From positions 1 to 64,000 of the forward strand of contig NZ_JAHFZG010000011.1 of the NCBI RefSeq assembly GCF_018619475.1: DNA of 64,000 nucleotides, read 5' to 3'. Below the pieces are notes generated by a model, which was not told the origin of the DNA, made no database searches, and worked only from the letters and a program-made list of their open reading frames with translations. Both the position numbers and the translations under genes were made by a program. Shown here piece by piece: positions 44,273-56,208 of this stretch. Numbering within the stretch: the first letter of the stretch is position 1; each line of letters begins with the position of its first letter. This DNA is from Rhodomicrobium sp. Az07 (lineage in GTDB: Bacteria; Pseudomonadota; Alphaproteobacteria; Rhizobiales; Rhodomicrobiaceae).

Positions 44273-45001
44273 TCAGGACAGAGGCGCCGCATTCGGCGTT
44301 TCAACGCAGCGGCGTAGCGCGCCCAGCCGTTCGAGCGAGGTCACGCCCGCGTCGTCGATCCCGCAGGGCACGATGCCCGCGAAATGCGCAAGGTCCGGCC
44401 GAACGTTGATCGCCGTGCCGTGAAACGTCACCCAGCGGCGCACGCGAACGCCGATGGCCGCGATCTTGTCCGCGCGCGCGCCATCGCGCACCCAGACGCC
44501 CGGCCGGTCGTCGCGTGCTTCGCCCGCCACGCCGTAGTCCGCGAGGGCCGCGATCACCCAATCCTCAAGCCGACGCACATGGCGGCGCACGTCGCGGCCG
44601 CGTCGGTTCAGATCAAGGAGGACATAGGCGACGAGTTGGCCCGGACCGTGATAGGTGTATTGCCCGCCGCGTCCCGCCGCATAGACGGGAAAGCGCGTGG
44701 CGTCGAGCAGATCGGCGGCCCTGGCACTGGTGCCCGCCGTGTAGAGCGGCGGATGTTCGAGGAACCAGACAAGTTCCGGCGCATCGCCTGCCAGAATGGC
44801 CGCCGCACGCGCCTCCATGTCGGCGACCGAGACCTCATACGGCACGAGGTCGGCGCTTTCCCGCCACTCGACGCCGGTTACATCGCCAAGCGCGTCACGG
44901 TGCGCAATGAGCCTGTTCGCAAAAGCGGCGACGGCGTGATCCACGTAATTCTCTCTCCCGGCTATCCGCGCCTTTACTGAAGCGTAACGCCTCCACGCCA
45001 T
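44273..45001 (-). CDS. lipB: Octanoyltransferase LipB
   Basis: 242 residues. LipB moves octanoyl from acyl carrier protein to lipoyl domains. [21 protein letters not shown] is the family block with the conserved His, and [19 protein letters not shown] carries the catalytic Lys. [17 protein letters not shown] holds the catalytic Cys. [13 protein letters not shown] is the substrate-site start. About 40 residues before [15 protein letters not shown] exceed the usual start, so the true start may be internal. Confidence 0.94.
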   Translation of the reverse strand: MAWRRYASVKARIAGRENYVDHAVAAFANRLIAHRDALGDVTGVEWRESADLVPYEVSVADMEARAAAILAGDAPELVWFLEHPPLYTAGTSARAADLLDATRFPVYAAGRGGQYTYHGPGQLVAYVLLDLNRRGRDVRRHVRRLEDWVIAALADYGVAGEARDDRPGVWVRDGARADKIAAIGVRVRRWVTFHGTAINVRPDLAHFAGIVPCGIDDAGVTSLERLGALRRCVETPNAAPLS

Positions 45002-45558
45002 ACTTCAACCTGTCTCGCGTTACTGCGGGGCTTGGGGCGTTGTCCCGCGTTCGCCCCTCCAAAGCCCCGCAGCCGACGAGAACTCACCGAACTCCGATCA
45101 AGAGCCTGGGCGCGCGGTAACATCGCGTCAACGCTTTCGAAAGTCGCCTGCCGCGCATCGGCGAAGCTATGGAGTTCGTGCCGGCCATTTAATCATTCAC
45201 TCAGGGGTTGACGGTCTCATGGACGGCAATCTCCGCTCGCCGCGCGCTTTCGCATGTATACAATACGACGGGCGCGCGGCCGCTTTGTACGCAATGAACC
45301 ACCCTTGTAAGACAATACAATTTGCCACTCGCTTCTCGCGTGAAATTACCGGCGACCCGCCCGCTTTCTGATTTATATCAAGTTCCAACCAAACTTGGGA
45401 TGTTACGATCTTGCGATATGGGGGCGTGGGTTTTTTCGCGTCTTTTTTTTATGATACCAATGAGTTCAACTAAGGGGCATGGCAGTTTTTCATGCCCTCG
45501 ACCCCCGTGCCAGCGGGCGATTTCAGCCACTCGATAACGTGACAGGGGAGCTTTTAAC
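45002..45558. other. Regulatory spacer between lipB and the GntR gene
   Basis: 557 bases with no gene. It contains the lipB promoter region and a cluster of operator-like sites at 45254-45315. Closer to the GntR gene lies AT-rich sequence with T runs near 45430-45450. I see no ribosome site followed by a coding frame other than the GntR start. Confidence 0.45.
45254..45315. promoter_or_regulatory. Cluster of three TTGTA-nn-CAA operator-like sites
   Basis: ATGTATACAAT (45254-45264), TTGTACGCAA (45285-45294) and TTGTAAGACAA (45305-45315) share the core TTGT and ACAA arms. Their centres are about 31 and 20 bp apart, near three and two helical turns. They lie 245-305 bp upstream of the GntR start and resemble sites at 8714 and 10105. 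Confidence 0.5.
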
Positions 45559-46257
45559 GTGGCACCATCGGCCCAGCCAGAACTGAAGATCGTGCCCATC
45601 GAAGCCGGGACGAGTTTGAGAACTCTTGCATACGATGCCCTCAGAGTCGCCATTACGCAGATGGACATTTACGGTCAGATCGAGCCGATTCGTCTGGATG
45701 AGAGGCAGCTTTCGCAGAAGCTCGGCGTCAGCCGGACACCGATCCGCGAAGCGCTCACCCTCCTTGAACAGGAAGGCTTCGTGCGAGCCGTGCCCCGCCG
45801 CGGGATTTACGTCGTGCGCAAATCGAAGCGCGAAATCTGCGAGATGATCGTGGTCGCCGCCGCGCTCGAAAGCCTCGCGGCCCGGCTCGGCGCGGAACGG
45901 GCCACGGAAGATCAGCTCAAGAAACTTTTCGAGCGCTTTGAGAAGATCAACCACGAAGGCTCATCCGAACTTCTGAACCCGTTTTCGCCGGCGAACCTCG
46001 ACTTTCATCGTGCGATCATCGCGCTCGGCGGCTGCGAACTGATCAGGAAGACGACCGAAAACCTGTTTGCGCACATTCGCGCGATCCGGACGATCTGCAT
46101 CACGCATGAAGAGCGGCCGGGCCACATCCTCGCCCTCTACAAGGAGATCGTGGAAGCGATTTGCCAGCGGGACGGCGACAAGGCAGAAAAGCTTGTGCGC
46201 GACTACACGCTGGACCTCGCCGCCTACGTGGAAAAGCACGGCTTGTTCGCGGAATAA
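45559..46257 (+). CDS. GntR-family regulator with FCD domain
   Basis: 232 residues starting at a GTG (45559) with GGGGAG 8 bases upstream. The winged HTH spans residues 15-80, with LSQKLGVSRTPIREALTLLEQ as its recognition core. The FCD ligand domain has the metal-type His/Asp set in NLDFHRAIIALGGCELI and HEERPGHILALYKEIVEAI. FCD regulators usually sense small carboxylates. Downstream genes encode an FMN reductase and a glutathione transferase, both rightward, but 102 bp and 815 bp away. Confidence 0.92.
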   Translation: MAPSAQPELKIVPIEAGTSLRTLAYDALRVAITQMDIYGQIEPIRLDERQLSQKLGVSRTPIREALTLLEQEGFVRAVPRRGIYVVRKSKREICEMIVVAAALESLAARLGAERATEDQLKKLFERFEKINHEGSSELLNPFSPANLDFHRAIIALGGCELIRKTTENLFAHIRAIRTICITHEERPGHILALYKEIVEAICQRDGDKAEKLVRDYTLDLAAYVEKHGLFAE

Positions 46258-46358
46258 GCGGCGCGCATCGAATGCGCATGCAGGCGGCGACCGGACGCGC
46301 TGAACGGAAAAGCGTCTGGAACGTTATGAAGAGTGGCCGAATTAAAGAAAGCGCTCCC

Positions 46359-46922
46359 ATGACCGGACCCTACACTGTCGGCGTTTTTGTCGGAAGCTTG
46401 CGCAAGGACTCGCTTAATCGCAAGCTCGCCAAGGCGCTCGTCGAACTTGCCACCTCCGAGTTCAAGTTCGAGTTCGTCGATATCGCCGCGCTGCCGCATT
46501 ACAACGAAGACGAGGAGGTTGATACTCCTGCCGCGTGGAAGGAATTTCGCGCGAAGGTCAAGCCGCTCGACGCGCTGTTGTTCGTTACGCCCGAATATAA
46601 TCGCTCGGTGCCGGGTGTGTTGAAGAACGCGCTCGATGTTGGGTCGAGGCCCTATGGCGAGAGCGTGTGGGAGGGCAAGCCCGCAGCCGTCGTGAGCGCG
46701 TCGCCGGGAGGAATCGGCGGTTTCGGCGCGAACCATCACCTCAGGCAATCGCTGGTGTTTCTGAATGCCCCCGCCATGCAGCAGCCCGAAGCCTATATCG
46801 GCGGCGCCAACAAGCTGTTCGATGAAAACGGGCAGATCGCCAACGACGGCACGCGAAAATTCCTGCACGGTTTCATGGAAGCCTTTGCGCACTGGGTCGA
46901 ATTGCACGCGAAGACAGTTTGA
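46359..46922 (+). CDS. NADPH-dependent FMN reductase family protein
   Basis: 187 residues from the ATG at 46359. The flavodoxin-like start is VGVFVGSLRKDSLNRKLAKA, which binds the FMN phosphate, and TPEYNRSVPGVLKNALDVGS is the family signature near residue 75. Members reduce FMN, quinones, azo dyes or chromate with NAD(P)H; physiological role unknown. An in-frame ATG at 46326 is an alternative start. Confidence 0.92.
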   Translation: MTGPYTVGVFVGSLRKDSLNRKLAKALVELATSEFKFEFVDIAALPHYNEDEEVDTPAAWKEFRAKVKPLDALLFVTPEYNRSVPGVLKNALDVGSRPYGESVWEGKPAAVVSASPGGIGGFGANHHLRQSLVFLNAPAMQQPEAYIGGANKLFDENGQIANDGTRKFLHGFMEAFAHWVELHAKTV

Positions 46923-47072
46923 TGGAACAGGCGAGCGAGGCGTTTCGGGCGTCCCAGCCCGGCCGTCGAGCTACGCGTGGCCGCCGTCCCTGAAAGCGAG
47001 GGTGACGAGGAACCCGGGCTGCCTTGCGAACATTTCCCGGCAAAACCCATGCAGAAACCTGTCGGAGACTTC

Positions 47073-47693
47073 ATGACAACGCTTTATTACGCTCCGGGCG
47101 CATGTTCGCTTGCGCCTCACATCGTGCTGGAATGGATCGGAAAACCCTACGAAGAGCGCCGCGTCGGCTATCAGTCGCCGGAACTCCTCGCGGTCAACCC
47201 GGCGGGCGCGGTTCCGGTGCTCGAAGATGACGGCTGGGTGCTGACGCAAGCCGGCGCCATCCTTCATTACCTCGCTCACAAACACCCGGAAGCCCGTCTG
47301 GGCGGCGAGGATGGATTGCGCGCCTCCGCCGAACTCGATCGCTGGTCCTCGTACTTCACCGGCGACCTGCACCCGTCGTTCTTCCCGATCTTCATGCCCT
47401 ACCGTTACACGAAGGACAAATCGGACGCGGCGCAAGAAGCCGTGCGCGAGGCGGGCCGCGACCTCGTTCGCAAGCGTCTCAGAAGCCTGAACGACCATCT
47501 CGAAGGCCGCGAATGGATCCTGGATGGCGGCCGGTCGGTGGTCGACGCCTATGCATTCCCCATGATCCGCTGGGCGAAGGGCATGCTGCCCGAGGGCACG
47601 GGCGCATACCCGAACATCGAAGCCCTGCATGACCGGATCGCTTCGGACGAGAAGGTGAAGGCGGTTCTGGCGCGCGAAGCGGCCGAAAACTGA
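47073..47693 (+). CDS. Glutathione S-transferase family protein
   Basis: 206 residues from the ATG at 47073, GGAG upstream. The thioredoxin-like N-terminal domain MTTLYYAPGACSLAPHIVLE has the beta-class Tyr/Cys pattern, with NPAGAVPVLEDDGWVLTQAG containing the cis-Pro. The C-terminal helical domain includes GGRSVVDAYAFPMIRWAK. Predicted cytosolic conjugation or reduction of electrophiles. Stands alone after the FMN reductase gene. Confidence 0.93.
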   Translation: MTTLYYAPGACSLAPHIVLEWIGKPYEERRVGYQSPELLAVNPAGAVPVLEDDGWVLTQAGAILHYLAHKHPEARLGGEDGLRASAELDRWSSYFTGDLHPSFFPIFMPYRYTKDKSDAAQEAVREAGRDLVRKRLRSLNDHLEGREWILDGGRSVVDAYAFPMIRWAKGMLPEGTGAYPNIEALHDRIASDEKVKAVLAREAAEN

Positions 47694-47845
47694 CACCACC
47701 TGTTCATCGCGTTTTGTCTTCGCGACGCGCCTCGGCTGCCGGTTCTTCGCCATAAGGCGCGTCCTCGTAAGCATTTAAAAGCCACGAACACGGTGTTATA
47801 TAAGAAAGAAGACAGGTGACGCCGTAACGAGGCTAGTACGCGACA

Positions 47846-48271
47846 ATGGATCAACCCGTAAATCAGAGGGAAAAAGCGCGCCTTCACGTGAGTCTCGCCT
47901 TGCCCAACGGCGGCCGTCTCGACGAGGAAGACATCGCGCTTATCGAGACCGTGCAGAGGTGCCGCTCGATCCTCGGGGCAAGCAAGCTGATGGGTATTTC
48001 CTATCGCAAGACCTGGCTGATGACGGACGCGTTGAACCGCACCTTCGAGACGCGCGTGTTCGACACTTTTCCCGGTCGTCGCGGCGGCGGTGCCGAGGTG
48101 ACGCCGTTCGGCGAGCGCATCGTGGCGGTGTTCCGCTCCGTCGAACGCCGCTCCGCGCGCGCGGCAGCCGCGACGCTCGAAGAGCTTACTTCGTCTCTCG
48201 ATTGGGCGTTTGAGACGGGAACATCGAGCGCGGCTCTGGAAGAGACGCAGGATTCACGTTCATCTGCGTGA
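47846..48271 (+). CDS. ModE-type winged-helix protein without TOBE domain
   Basis: 141 residues. Residues 25-110 match the N-terminal DNA-binding domain of ModE: LDEEDIALIETVQRCRSILG, SKLMGISYRKTWLMTDALNR and GGGAEVTPFGERIV. The molybdate-binding TOBE domains of full ModE are absent. GTTATATAA at 47795-47803 resembles a ModE half site and could mean autoregulation. Its 3' end overlaps by 86 bp the converging gene at 48186, which carries a TOBE domain. Confidence 0.85.
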   Translation: MDQPVNQREKARLHVSLALPNGGRLDEEDIALIETVQRCRSILGASKLMGISYRKTWLMTDALNRTFETRVFDTFPGRRGGGAEVTPFGERIVAVFRSVERRSARAAAATLEELTSSLDWAFETGTSSAALEETQDSRSSA

Positions 48272-48737
48272 TGGCGATGGTCTTGATCATCGCCCATGCC
48301 TTGAGGCCCGGTTCGAGCGCAAGCCGTTCGACAGATTCCCACGTGACAAGCGAATGCAGATTGCAGACGCCGAGATCGAACGTGACGCGCGCGAAAGGCG
48401 CGTCGAGATATTCAACCTCGACGATCGTTCCGGGCAACCGGTTGGTGATCGACACGTCCATCGGGCGCGACAGCGCGATGGAAACGTCGCTCGCGTCGAT
48501 CTCGACCGCGACCCCCGTGCCCGGCTCCGCCTCGACGCGCGGCACGCGCAATTCGAACGCACCGAGAAACAGCGTCGTCACGCCGGTCTTGACGTTATGA
48601 TGATGCACACGCGCTTCGAGCGTGGTTGAAAGCTTGAACCTGTTCTTCGGCGCGCTGGCGGTCGGCAAGGGATGTTCCACGGATCGAGTGTTCCGAGCGT
48701 TGGGCTCGCAATCGAATTGCGATACAGCGGTTTGCAA
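48186..48737 (-). CDS. Stand-alone ModC-type C-terminal (TOBE) domain, possibly a truncated modC
   Basis: 183 codons from a TTG at 48737; GTG at 48680 is an alternative and there is no ATG upstream. LEARVHHHNVKTGVTTLFLG, VEIDASDVSIALSRPMDVSI and NRLPGTIVEVEYLDAPFARV follow the molybdate-binding C-terminal half of the ABC ATPase ModC. The ATPase half with Walker motifs is missing. Either a free-standing molybdate-binding protein or a remnant of modC. It converges on and overlaps the ModE-type gene. Confidence 0.6.
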   Translation of the reverse strand: MQTAVSQFDCEPNARNTRSVEHPLPTASAPKNRFKLSTTLEARVHHHNVKTGVTTLFLGAFELRVPRVEAEPGTGVAVEIDASDVSIALSRPMDVSITNRLPGTIVEVEYLDAPFARVTFDLGVCNLHSLVTWESVERLALEPGLKAWAMIKTIAITQMNVNPASLPEPRSMFPSQTPNRETK

Positions 48738-48842
48738 AAAACATGCAAGCCCGGCTTGCCATTCAGGGCGCAGGCGGAGCCACAGACCGCGCGGATCCGC
48801 CTGATAGAGGCGCGCGACGCCCTGTTTCCGAAGTGTGCAACC

Positions 48843-50287
<1,445 letters not shown>

Positions 50288-50288
<1 letters not shown>

Positions 50289-51421
50289 CAGATCGCCCCC
50301 GTCTTTCGCGCGGATGGCTGATACATCGGCAGAAGCATACGGAAGGTGGTCAGCCGGCTTCTCGATTCGCATTCGATCACTCCGCCATGGTCGCCGACGA
50401 TTTTCGCGACGAGTGCAAGGCCCAATCCCGCGCCCTTCGCCTTCGTCGTCACGAAAGGCTCGAACAGGTGCGGCTTCACGTCTTCGGGTACGCCCGACCC
50501 ATTGTCGGACACGCAGATTTCAAGCGGCAGCTTCACGCTCGAATCGGAATTCGGCAGGCGCAGCGACAGCCCCGGACGGAACGCCGTCGACAGCGTGATG
50601 ACGCCGTCGTTCTTGTCGCCGATGGCTTCCGCGCTGTTCTTCACGAGGTTGAGCAGCGCCTGAATGAGCTTGTCGCGATTGCCGGGCACGGACGGCAGGC
50701 TCGGGTCGAAACTCTGCTGGATGGTGATATGCCGCGCGAAGCCCGCGCGTGCGATGCGCTTCACATGGTCCAGCACGGAATGGATGTTGACGGCGTCCTT
50801 GCTCACCGGGCGCTCGTCGCCGAACACTTCCATGCGGTCGACGAGATCGCGGATGCGGTCCGTCTCATCGGTGATGAGCTGGGCGAGCGGCTGGTCTTCC
50901 TCGGACGCGCCCGCTTCGAGGAGTTGCGCCGCGCCGCGAATGCCGGACAGCGGGTTCTTGATCTCGTGCGCGAGTACGGCGGCCATGGCGGACACGGAGC
51001 GCGCGGCACCGCGATGGGTCAGTTGCCGCTCGATCATCGCGGCCATGTTGCGCTGCTGAAGCATCAGCAACACGTAATCCTCGCGCTCATTTAGCAGGGA
51101 AGCGAACACGTCGACCGAGCGGGGGGCCCTATCCGGCATCGCAAGGTCGAGTTCGTATTCGTTCACCGCGCCGCGCGTGTTTCGGACCTGATCGGCGAGC
51201 GCGGTCAAGGGGTTGGCGAATGCCACGAGCGCAGGCAATGAGCGCTTTTTCAGCAGCGCTTCGCCAAGGCCGAAGAAATTCTCGGCGGCGAAATTCGCGA
51301 ATACGATGCGATTTGTGCCATCGACAACGACGACGACATGGGGCAGACCCTGCACCAGCGCCTTGAAATCGAGCGGTTTGGCAGCGTCCGACGTCTTCTT
51401 CGTCTTGTCGCGAGGAGCCAT
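50288..51421 (-). CDS. ntrB: Nitrogen regulation sensor kinase NtrB
   Basis: 377 residues from the ATG at 51421. A PAS domain ([20 protein letters not shown]) precedes the H-box [20 protein letters not shown] with the phospho-accepting His. The ATPase domain has [30 protein letters not shown] and [16 protein letters not shown]. NtrB phosphorylates or dephosphorylates NtrC under PII control. No membrane segment. Divergent from ispDF across about 230 bp; dusB, usual upstream in relatives, is absent. Confidence 0.95.
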
Positions 51422-51649
51422 GGATTTCAGCAAGCGAGCCTTGTCCGATGAATGTGGCAGGCTAGCCGAGGCTGCACCTTGTCCTGCCCAAATGCTGGGC
51501 AGATATGCAGATCGACTAAGTTCTAGGCATTGTAGCAAATTCGGCCCCCGTGTCAGCAGGCAAATCTCAAGGCTCGCGAAAGCTCTTGGCGGTTTTAGAG
51601 GCAGCTTATAAGGTTTCCGCGCGTTTCCTCCTTTTCGGTTCGTTCAAAT

Positions 51650-52852
51650 ATGCAAGAAGAAGACCAACATCCGCCGGTCAATGCGGCGCTGATCGTGGCG
51701 GCGGGAAGCGGCGTACGCGCCGGGCAGAAACAAGGACGGCCGAAGCAATATTGCTTCGCGGGCGGCAAGCCTATCCTGCGGCGGACGCTTGAAGCCTTTC
51801 TTTTCCATCCGGAAATCGCCGCTGTCGTCGTCGTTATCCGCGCGGGCGACGAAGCGCTTTATGCAGAGGCGGTGGCGGGGCTCGATACGGACAAGCTTCT
51901 CCGGCCCGTCCCCGGCGGCGCGACGCGCCAGCTTTCCGTGAAGGCGGGGCTCGACGCGCTCGAAGCCGTCAAGCCGCACGCGGTCTTGATCCACGACGCC
52001 GCGCGGCCGTTTATTTCAGCGCGTTGCATCTCCGACACGATTTCGGCACTGTCATGCGCCGACGGCGCGATCGCGGCTGCGCCCGTCACCGACACGCTGA
52101 AGCGGGGCGAGGATGGCCGAAGCGCAGGCACCGTGGACAGGGTTGCGCTCTGGCGCGCGCAGACGCCCCAGACATTCATCTACGAGAAGATCATGGCGGC
52201 TCATCGCGCAGCGGGCGAGCGCACCGATTTCACCGACGACGCCTCTATTGCGGAGTGGCACGGCCTCTCCGTGGCGCTCGTCTCGAACACGTCTGAAAAC
52301 ATGAAAATCACGACTGCGGAGGATCTGGCGATGGCGGACATGATCGCGAATGGCGGAGTGGCGCTCCCGGATGTGCGCGTCGGCTCGGGCTTCGACGTGC
52401 ATGCCTTCGAGGAAGGCGACCACGTCACGCTGTGCGGCGTCAAGATCCCGCACGACAAGGGGCTGAAGGCGCATTCGGACGGCGACGCCGGTTTGCATGC
52501 GCTCACCGACGCGCTTTACGGCACCATCGGCGCGGGCGACATCGGCGATCACTTCCCGCCGTCCGACCCGCAATGGCGGGCGATGGATTCGACCGTGTTC
52601 CTGAAGCACGCCGTGGCAATGGTGGTGGAAAAGGGCGGGCGCATCACGAACGCCGACGTGACGCTCATCTGCGAGCGGCCCAAGGTCGGTCCGCATCGCG
52701 ACGCCATGCGCGCGCGGATGGCGGAAATCCTCGGCATCGAGATGGAGCGCGTGAGCGTGAAAGCGACCACGAGCGAGCAACTCGGCTTCACCGGCCGCCG
52801 CGAGGGCATCGCCGCGCTTGCTTCCGCGACCGTGGTGTTCGCCGCGCGCTGA
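51650..52852 (+). CDS. ispDF: Bifunctional IspD-IspF enzyme of the MEP pathway
   Basis: 400 residues. The N-terminal cytidylyltransferase (IspD) starts [20 protein letters not shown] with [19 protein letters not shown] and [12 protein letters not shown]. The IspF cyclase domain begins near residue 242 ([20 protein letters not shown]) with metal-binding His in FDVHAF and the [18 protein letters not shown] motif. It performs the third and fifth steps of isoprenoid precursor synthesis. The fusion is common in alphaproteobacteria. Confidence 0.96.
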   Translation: MQEEDQHPPVNAALIVAAGSGVRAGQKQGRPKQYCFAGGKPILRRTLEAFLFHPEIAAVVVVIRAGDEALYAEAVAGLDTDKLLRPVPGGATRQLSVKAGLDALEAVKPHAVLIHDAARPFISARCISDTISALSCADGAIAAAPVTDTLKRGEDGRSAGTVDRVALWRAQTPQTFIYEKIMAAHRAAGERTDFTDDASIAEWHGLSVALVSNTSENMKITTAEDLAMADMIANGGVALPDVRVGSGFDVHAFEEGDHVTLCGVKIPHDKGLKAHSDGDAGLHALTDALYGTIGAGDIGDHFPPSDPQWRAMDSTVFLKHAVAMVVEKGGRITNADVTLICERPKVGPHRDAMRARMAEILGIEMERVSVKATTSEQLGFTGRREGIAALASATVVFAAR

Positions 52853-52880
52853 GGGCGATGCATGCTTGCCGGGTCTGATA

Positions 52881-52918
52881 TCCGCCGCCGAACGACTCCA
52901 TCCGGCGGCGGAATTCTT
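52881..52918. terminator. Stem-loop between converging ispDF and flavocytochrome genes
   Basis: TCCGCCGCCG (52881-52890) and CGGCGGCGGA (52903-52912) make a perfect 10-bp GC-rich stem with a 12-base loop, then ATTCTT. The T run is weak. It lies 28 bp after ispDF and 5 bp from the stop of the opposing gene. Confidence 0.6.
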
Positions 52919-54245
52919 AGCGCATGCCGAACGCATCGTAATGGAAGTTGCGTTCAGCGAAACCGCGCGCCTTCAGGCCGTCGAGGATGTTGCCGGCGAA
53001 GCCTTGCGGGCCGCAGAACAGCACGCTGACGTCATCCACCGTGCCTGTCGTTTCCGCGACGGTGCGGGCATTCAGAAACTCTTGTCGCTCGGCGACCATG
53101 ACTTGAAGCGTCACACCGGTTTCCTCGCATAGCGATCGGAGGTCGGCGGGCCACTTGGCGTTTTCGGCGGTAGCGGCGCAATACCACAGATCGACTGGCC
53201 TGTCGGTGCCACCATTCGCCGCCAAATGTTCGAGCCGCGCGAGGAACGGCGTGATGCCGATCCCGCCCGCGATCCACACCTGCTGTGTCGTGGCGTGGTC
53301 GAAATGGAAGCCGCCATACGGGCCTTCCAACTTCACCGTCTGTCCCACGCTGATCTTTTCGGCCAGCTTCGTCGTGTAGTCGCCTAGTGCCTTGATACCA
53401 AAACGGAAATTTGTTGCGTCTTTCCCTGAAGACGCAAAGGAAAAGGGATGTGGCTCTGGGTCGTGGTCGAAGCGTAGAAACGCGAACTGCCCCGGATTGT
53501 GCGCCATGGCATAGCCGCTCGTCGCCCCAAGTCGGATGTCGAGGACGCCGCCATGGTCGCGGAATGCTGTCACCACTGCTTCGGCCCGCCGTGACAGGCC
53601 GATGAACCCCAACAGGCCCTGCAACACCGCGATGGACCCGGCGAGGGCAAGCGCTAGGACGATGTATCCGGACGGCGTCGCGAACCAGTCGGTTTTCAGC
53701 ATGATGGTCGCCGAGTGCCAGGCGAAAACGAGATAGGCAACTGCAAACGCCTTGTGTGTGAAGCGGAAGTAGCGATAGGGGATCCGGTTGCTGAGCGCGA
53801 CGATGGCTAGAATGATTGCTGCGTAGATCATATATTCGGCCGCCACGTTGCCCGACTTCCAGAGCGTAACCTGCCAGTCGGGCTGTGCCGCATGCCCGCC
53901 TTTCACCTTTTCCGGCCAGATGCCAAGGCTATAGGTCCATTTCGGCGTCTTCTCCACGAGCCAATGGAGCGTGCCCGTGCTGACCGCCCAGATGCCCGCC
54001 CATTTATGGATGATATAGCCCTTGTCTAGGCCGCCCGTGAGGCGTTCCAGCATCGGATTTCGCGTCGAGATGAGAACCACGAGCGTCATCAAAACGAAGG
54101 AAATGGTGCCCGACAGCAGCACGATATCGTGCCGCCAGCTCCAGAAACCGGAATCGCTGAACGCGCCGAAAGCATTTGGTGCTATGGCGTAAATGAAAAT
54201 GCCAAGAAGAATGGAGCCGCTAATCCAGCGGTTGGTTCGCGACAT
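52917..54245 (-). CDS. Ferric-reductase-like transmembrane flavocytochrome
   Basis: 442 residues from the ATG at 54245, preceded by AAAGGAAA. Six or so membrane segments in residues 1-215 carry paired His likely to ligand haem ([20 protein letters not shown] and [20 protein letters not shown]). The FAD-binding barrel has [11 protein letters not shown] and the NAD(P) domain has [17 protein letters not shown] and [12 protein letters not shown]. It should move electrons from NAD(P)H across the inner membrane to ferric iron or oxygen. Divergent from pncC. Confidence 0.9.
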   Translation of the reverse strand: MSRTNRWISGSILLGIFIYAIAPNAFGAFSDSGFWSWRHDIVLLSGTISFVLMTLVVLISTRNPMLERLTGGLDKGYIIHKWAGIWAVSTGTLHWLVEKTPKWTYSLGIWPEKVKGGHAAQPDWQVTLWKSGNVAAEYMIYAAIILAIVALSNRIPYRYFRFTHKAFAVAYLVFAWHSATIMLKTDWFATPSGYIVLALALAGSIAVLQGLLGFIGLSRRAEAVVTAFRDHGGVLDIRLGATSGYAMAHNPGQFAFLRFDHDPEPHPFSFASSGKDATNFRFGIKALGDYTTKLAEKISVGQTVKLEGPYGGFHFDHATTQQVWIAGGIGITPFLARLEHLAANGGTDRPVDLWYCAATAENAKWPADLRSLCEETGVTLQVMVAERQEFLNARTVAETTGTVDDVSVLFCGPQGFAGNILDGLKARGFAERNFHYDAFGMR

Positions 54246-54480
54246 GAAGTTTCCTTTGTGTGCTAGTCTCAACGGATTGGACACGCGCGAAGCAGCAATC
54301 CTCCCGCAGCGTGTGTGTTGGCTTTACCCGTTATGGACGAAGGGGCGTGACTTCCTGCTGTTGCCGCGTGTCAGCGAACGGTCAGGAGCCATCGCGAACG
54401 GCAATCCGCGCCGATGTTCGCGCAGAGCTGACACTCGCGCGCGCGGGATAGCGGCACGCCAGCTATTAAAGGAGGCTCCA

Positions 54481-54993
54481 ATGGGTGAGTTGAACGAGCG
54501 TATACAAACGCTGGCAGAGGAAGCGCTGGCGAAGGCGCGGGAGAACCAGCTTTTCATCGCGACGGCGGAATCCTGCACCGGCGGGCTCGTGGCGGCGGCG
54601 CTGACCGCTGTGCCCGGCTCGTCGAGCGCATTCGAGCGGGGTTTCGTCACCTATTCAAACGAGGCGAAGGCCGACATGCTGGGCGTCGATCCGGCGCTGA
54701 TCGCGGCGCACGGCGCGGTGTCGCGTGAGGTCGCGCTCGCGATGGCGAAAGGCGCGCTCGCTCGCTCGCATGCGGGGATTGCCGTTTCCATCACAGGGGT
54801 CGCGGGACCGGACGGCGGCAGCGTCGAGAAGCCCGTGGGGCTTGTGCATTTCGCGGCGGCGCGGTTGACGGGGGACGGCGTGCGCCTCTTTCACCGCGAG
54901 GAGCGCTTCGGCGATATCGGCCGCGAGGGGGTTCGGTCGCGCTCCGTGGAAACGGCGTTGGCGCTTCTCATCGAAGCCGCCGCGCTTGGCTGA
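54481..54993 (+). CDS. pncC: Nicotinamide-nucleotide amidase (CinA C-terminal family)
   Basis: 170 residues from the ATG at 54481, preceded by GGAGG. The CinA_C domain motifs are [20 protein letters not shown] near residue 28 and [18 protein letters not shown] near 105. It hydrolyses nicotinamide mononucleotide to nicotinic acid mononucleotide in NAD recycling. The N-terminal MoCF-like domain of long CinA is absent, as in many alphaproteobacteria. The pgpA gene often fused or adjacent is not here. Confidence 0.92.
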   Translation: MGELNERIQTLAEEALAKARENQLFIATAESCTGGLVAAALTAVPGSSSAFERGFVTYSNEAKADMLGVDPALIAAHGAVSREVALAMAKGALARSHAGIAVSITGVAGPDGGSVEKPVGLVHFAAARLTGDGVRLFHREERFGDIGREGVRSRSVETALALLIEAAALG

Positions 54994-55088
54994 TCCGCCT
55001 GCCGGGCGTTCCTGCGGGCTTCCCACGCGATCCAGATTGCAAACGCCGCGCCATCCCTTATCTTCGCCTGTGAACCAAAGGCGCATCC

Positions 55089-56084
55089 ATGGTAACTCTG
55101 ATCGACAAGCGCGACGGCGAGGCCGAGCGAACCGGCGAAGCTCCGCGCCATCCCGAAAAGGCGCATCGGCCCGATACGCCCGTGCTTCGCAAGCCCGCAT
55201 GGATCCGCGTGAAGGCGCCCGGCTCGGCAGGCTATGCCGGAACGGCCTTCATCGTGCGCGGCAACGGCCTCCACACCGTCTGCGAAGAGGCGGGCTGCCC
55301 CAACATCGGCGAGTGCTGGGAAAAGAAGCACGCGACCATGATGATCATGGGCGACACCTGCACGCGAGCCTGCGCCTTCTGTAACGTCAAGACCGGCATT
55401 CCGGGCGCTCTCGACGCGGTGGAACCGGAGAACGTGGCGCGCGCGGTGGCGACGCTCGGCCTCAATCATGTGGTGGTGACTTCGGTCGACCGCGACGACC
55501 TCGACGACGGCGGCGCGGCTCATTTCGCCGCCACGATCCTCGCCATCCGGTCGGCGGCGCCCGCCACGACGATCGAGGTTCTGACGCCGGACTTCCTGAA
55601 GAAAGGACCGCGCCCGCTCGAAACCGTCATCGCGGCGAGGCCCGACGTTTTCAACCACAATCTCGAAACCGTGCCCGGCCTCTACCTCGGCATTCGCCCC
55701 GGCGCGCGTTACTTCCATTCGCTGCGCCTCCTTCAGCGCGCGAAGGAACTCGATCCCACCGTGTTCACGAAGTCCGGCATCATGGTCGGCCTCGGCGAGA
55801 AGCGGAACGAGGTGCTTCAACTGATGGACGATTTGCGCTCGGCCGACGTCGACTTCCTCACCATCGGCCAGTATCTCCAGCCGACGCGCAAGCACGCCGC
55901 CGTCGACCGATTCGTGGAGCCCGCCGAGTTCGACAGCTACAAGGCGCACGCCTACGCGAAGGGCTTCCTCATGGTGGCTTCGTCGCCGCTCACGCGCTCG
56001 TCCTATCTGGCGGGCGACGACTTTGCGAAGCTGAAAACCGCGCGGCTTGCAAAAACGACCCATGACGCCGTAAACACCGTGTAA
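55089..56084 (+). CDS. lipA: Lipoyl synthase
   Basis: 331 residues. The auxiliary cluster Cys lie in [20 protein letters not shown] and the radical-SAM Cys in [16 protein letters not shown]. The C-terminal [15 protein letters not shown] has the Ser ligand motif RSSY. LipA inserts sulfur at C6 and C8 of octanoyl-lipoyl domains, completing the LipB product for the PDH complex encoded 20 kb away. Confidence 0.97.
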   Translation: MVTLIDKRDGEAERTGEAPRHPEKAHRPDTPVLRKPAWIRVKAPGSAGYAGTAFIVRGNGLHTVCEEAGCPNIGECWEKKHATMMIMGDTCTRACAFCNVKTGIPGALDAVEPENVARAVATLGLNHVVVTSVDRDDLDDGGAAHFAATILAIRSAAPATTIEVLTPDFLKKGPRPLETVIAARPDVFNHNLETVPGLYLGIRPGARYFHSLRLLQRAKELDPTVFTKSGIMVGLGEKRNEVLQLMDDLRSADVDFLTIGQYLQPTRKHAAVDRFVEPAEFDSYKAHAYAKGFLMVASSPLTRSSYLAGDDFAKLKTARLAKTTHDAVNTV

Positions 56085-56208
56085 GGCACGCGGGCCGCTC
56101 ATGCGGCGAAATACCCTCTCGCCATGAAGGCGCGCTCGCCTCATCCCTTGTCATACTGGTTGCAGGTCGCGTGGAACGCCCCGGCCTTTACTCAAGCTTG
56201 AGCCGCTG

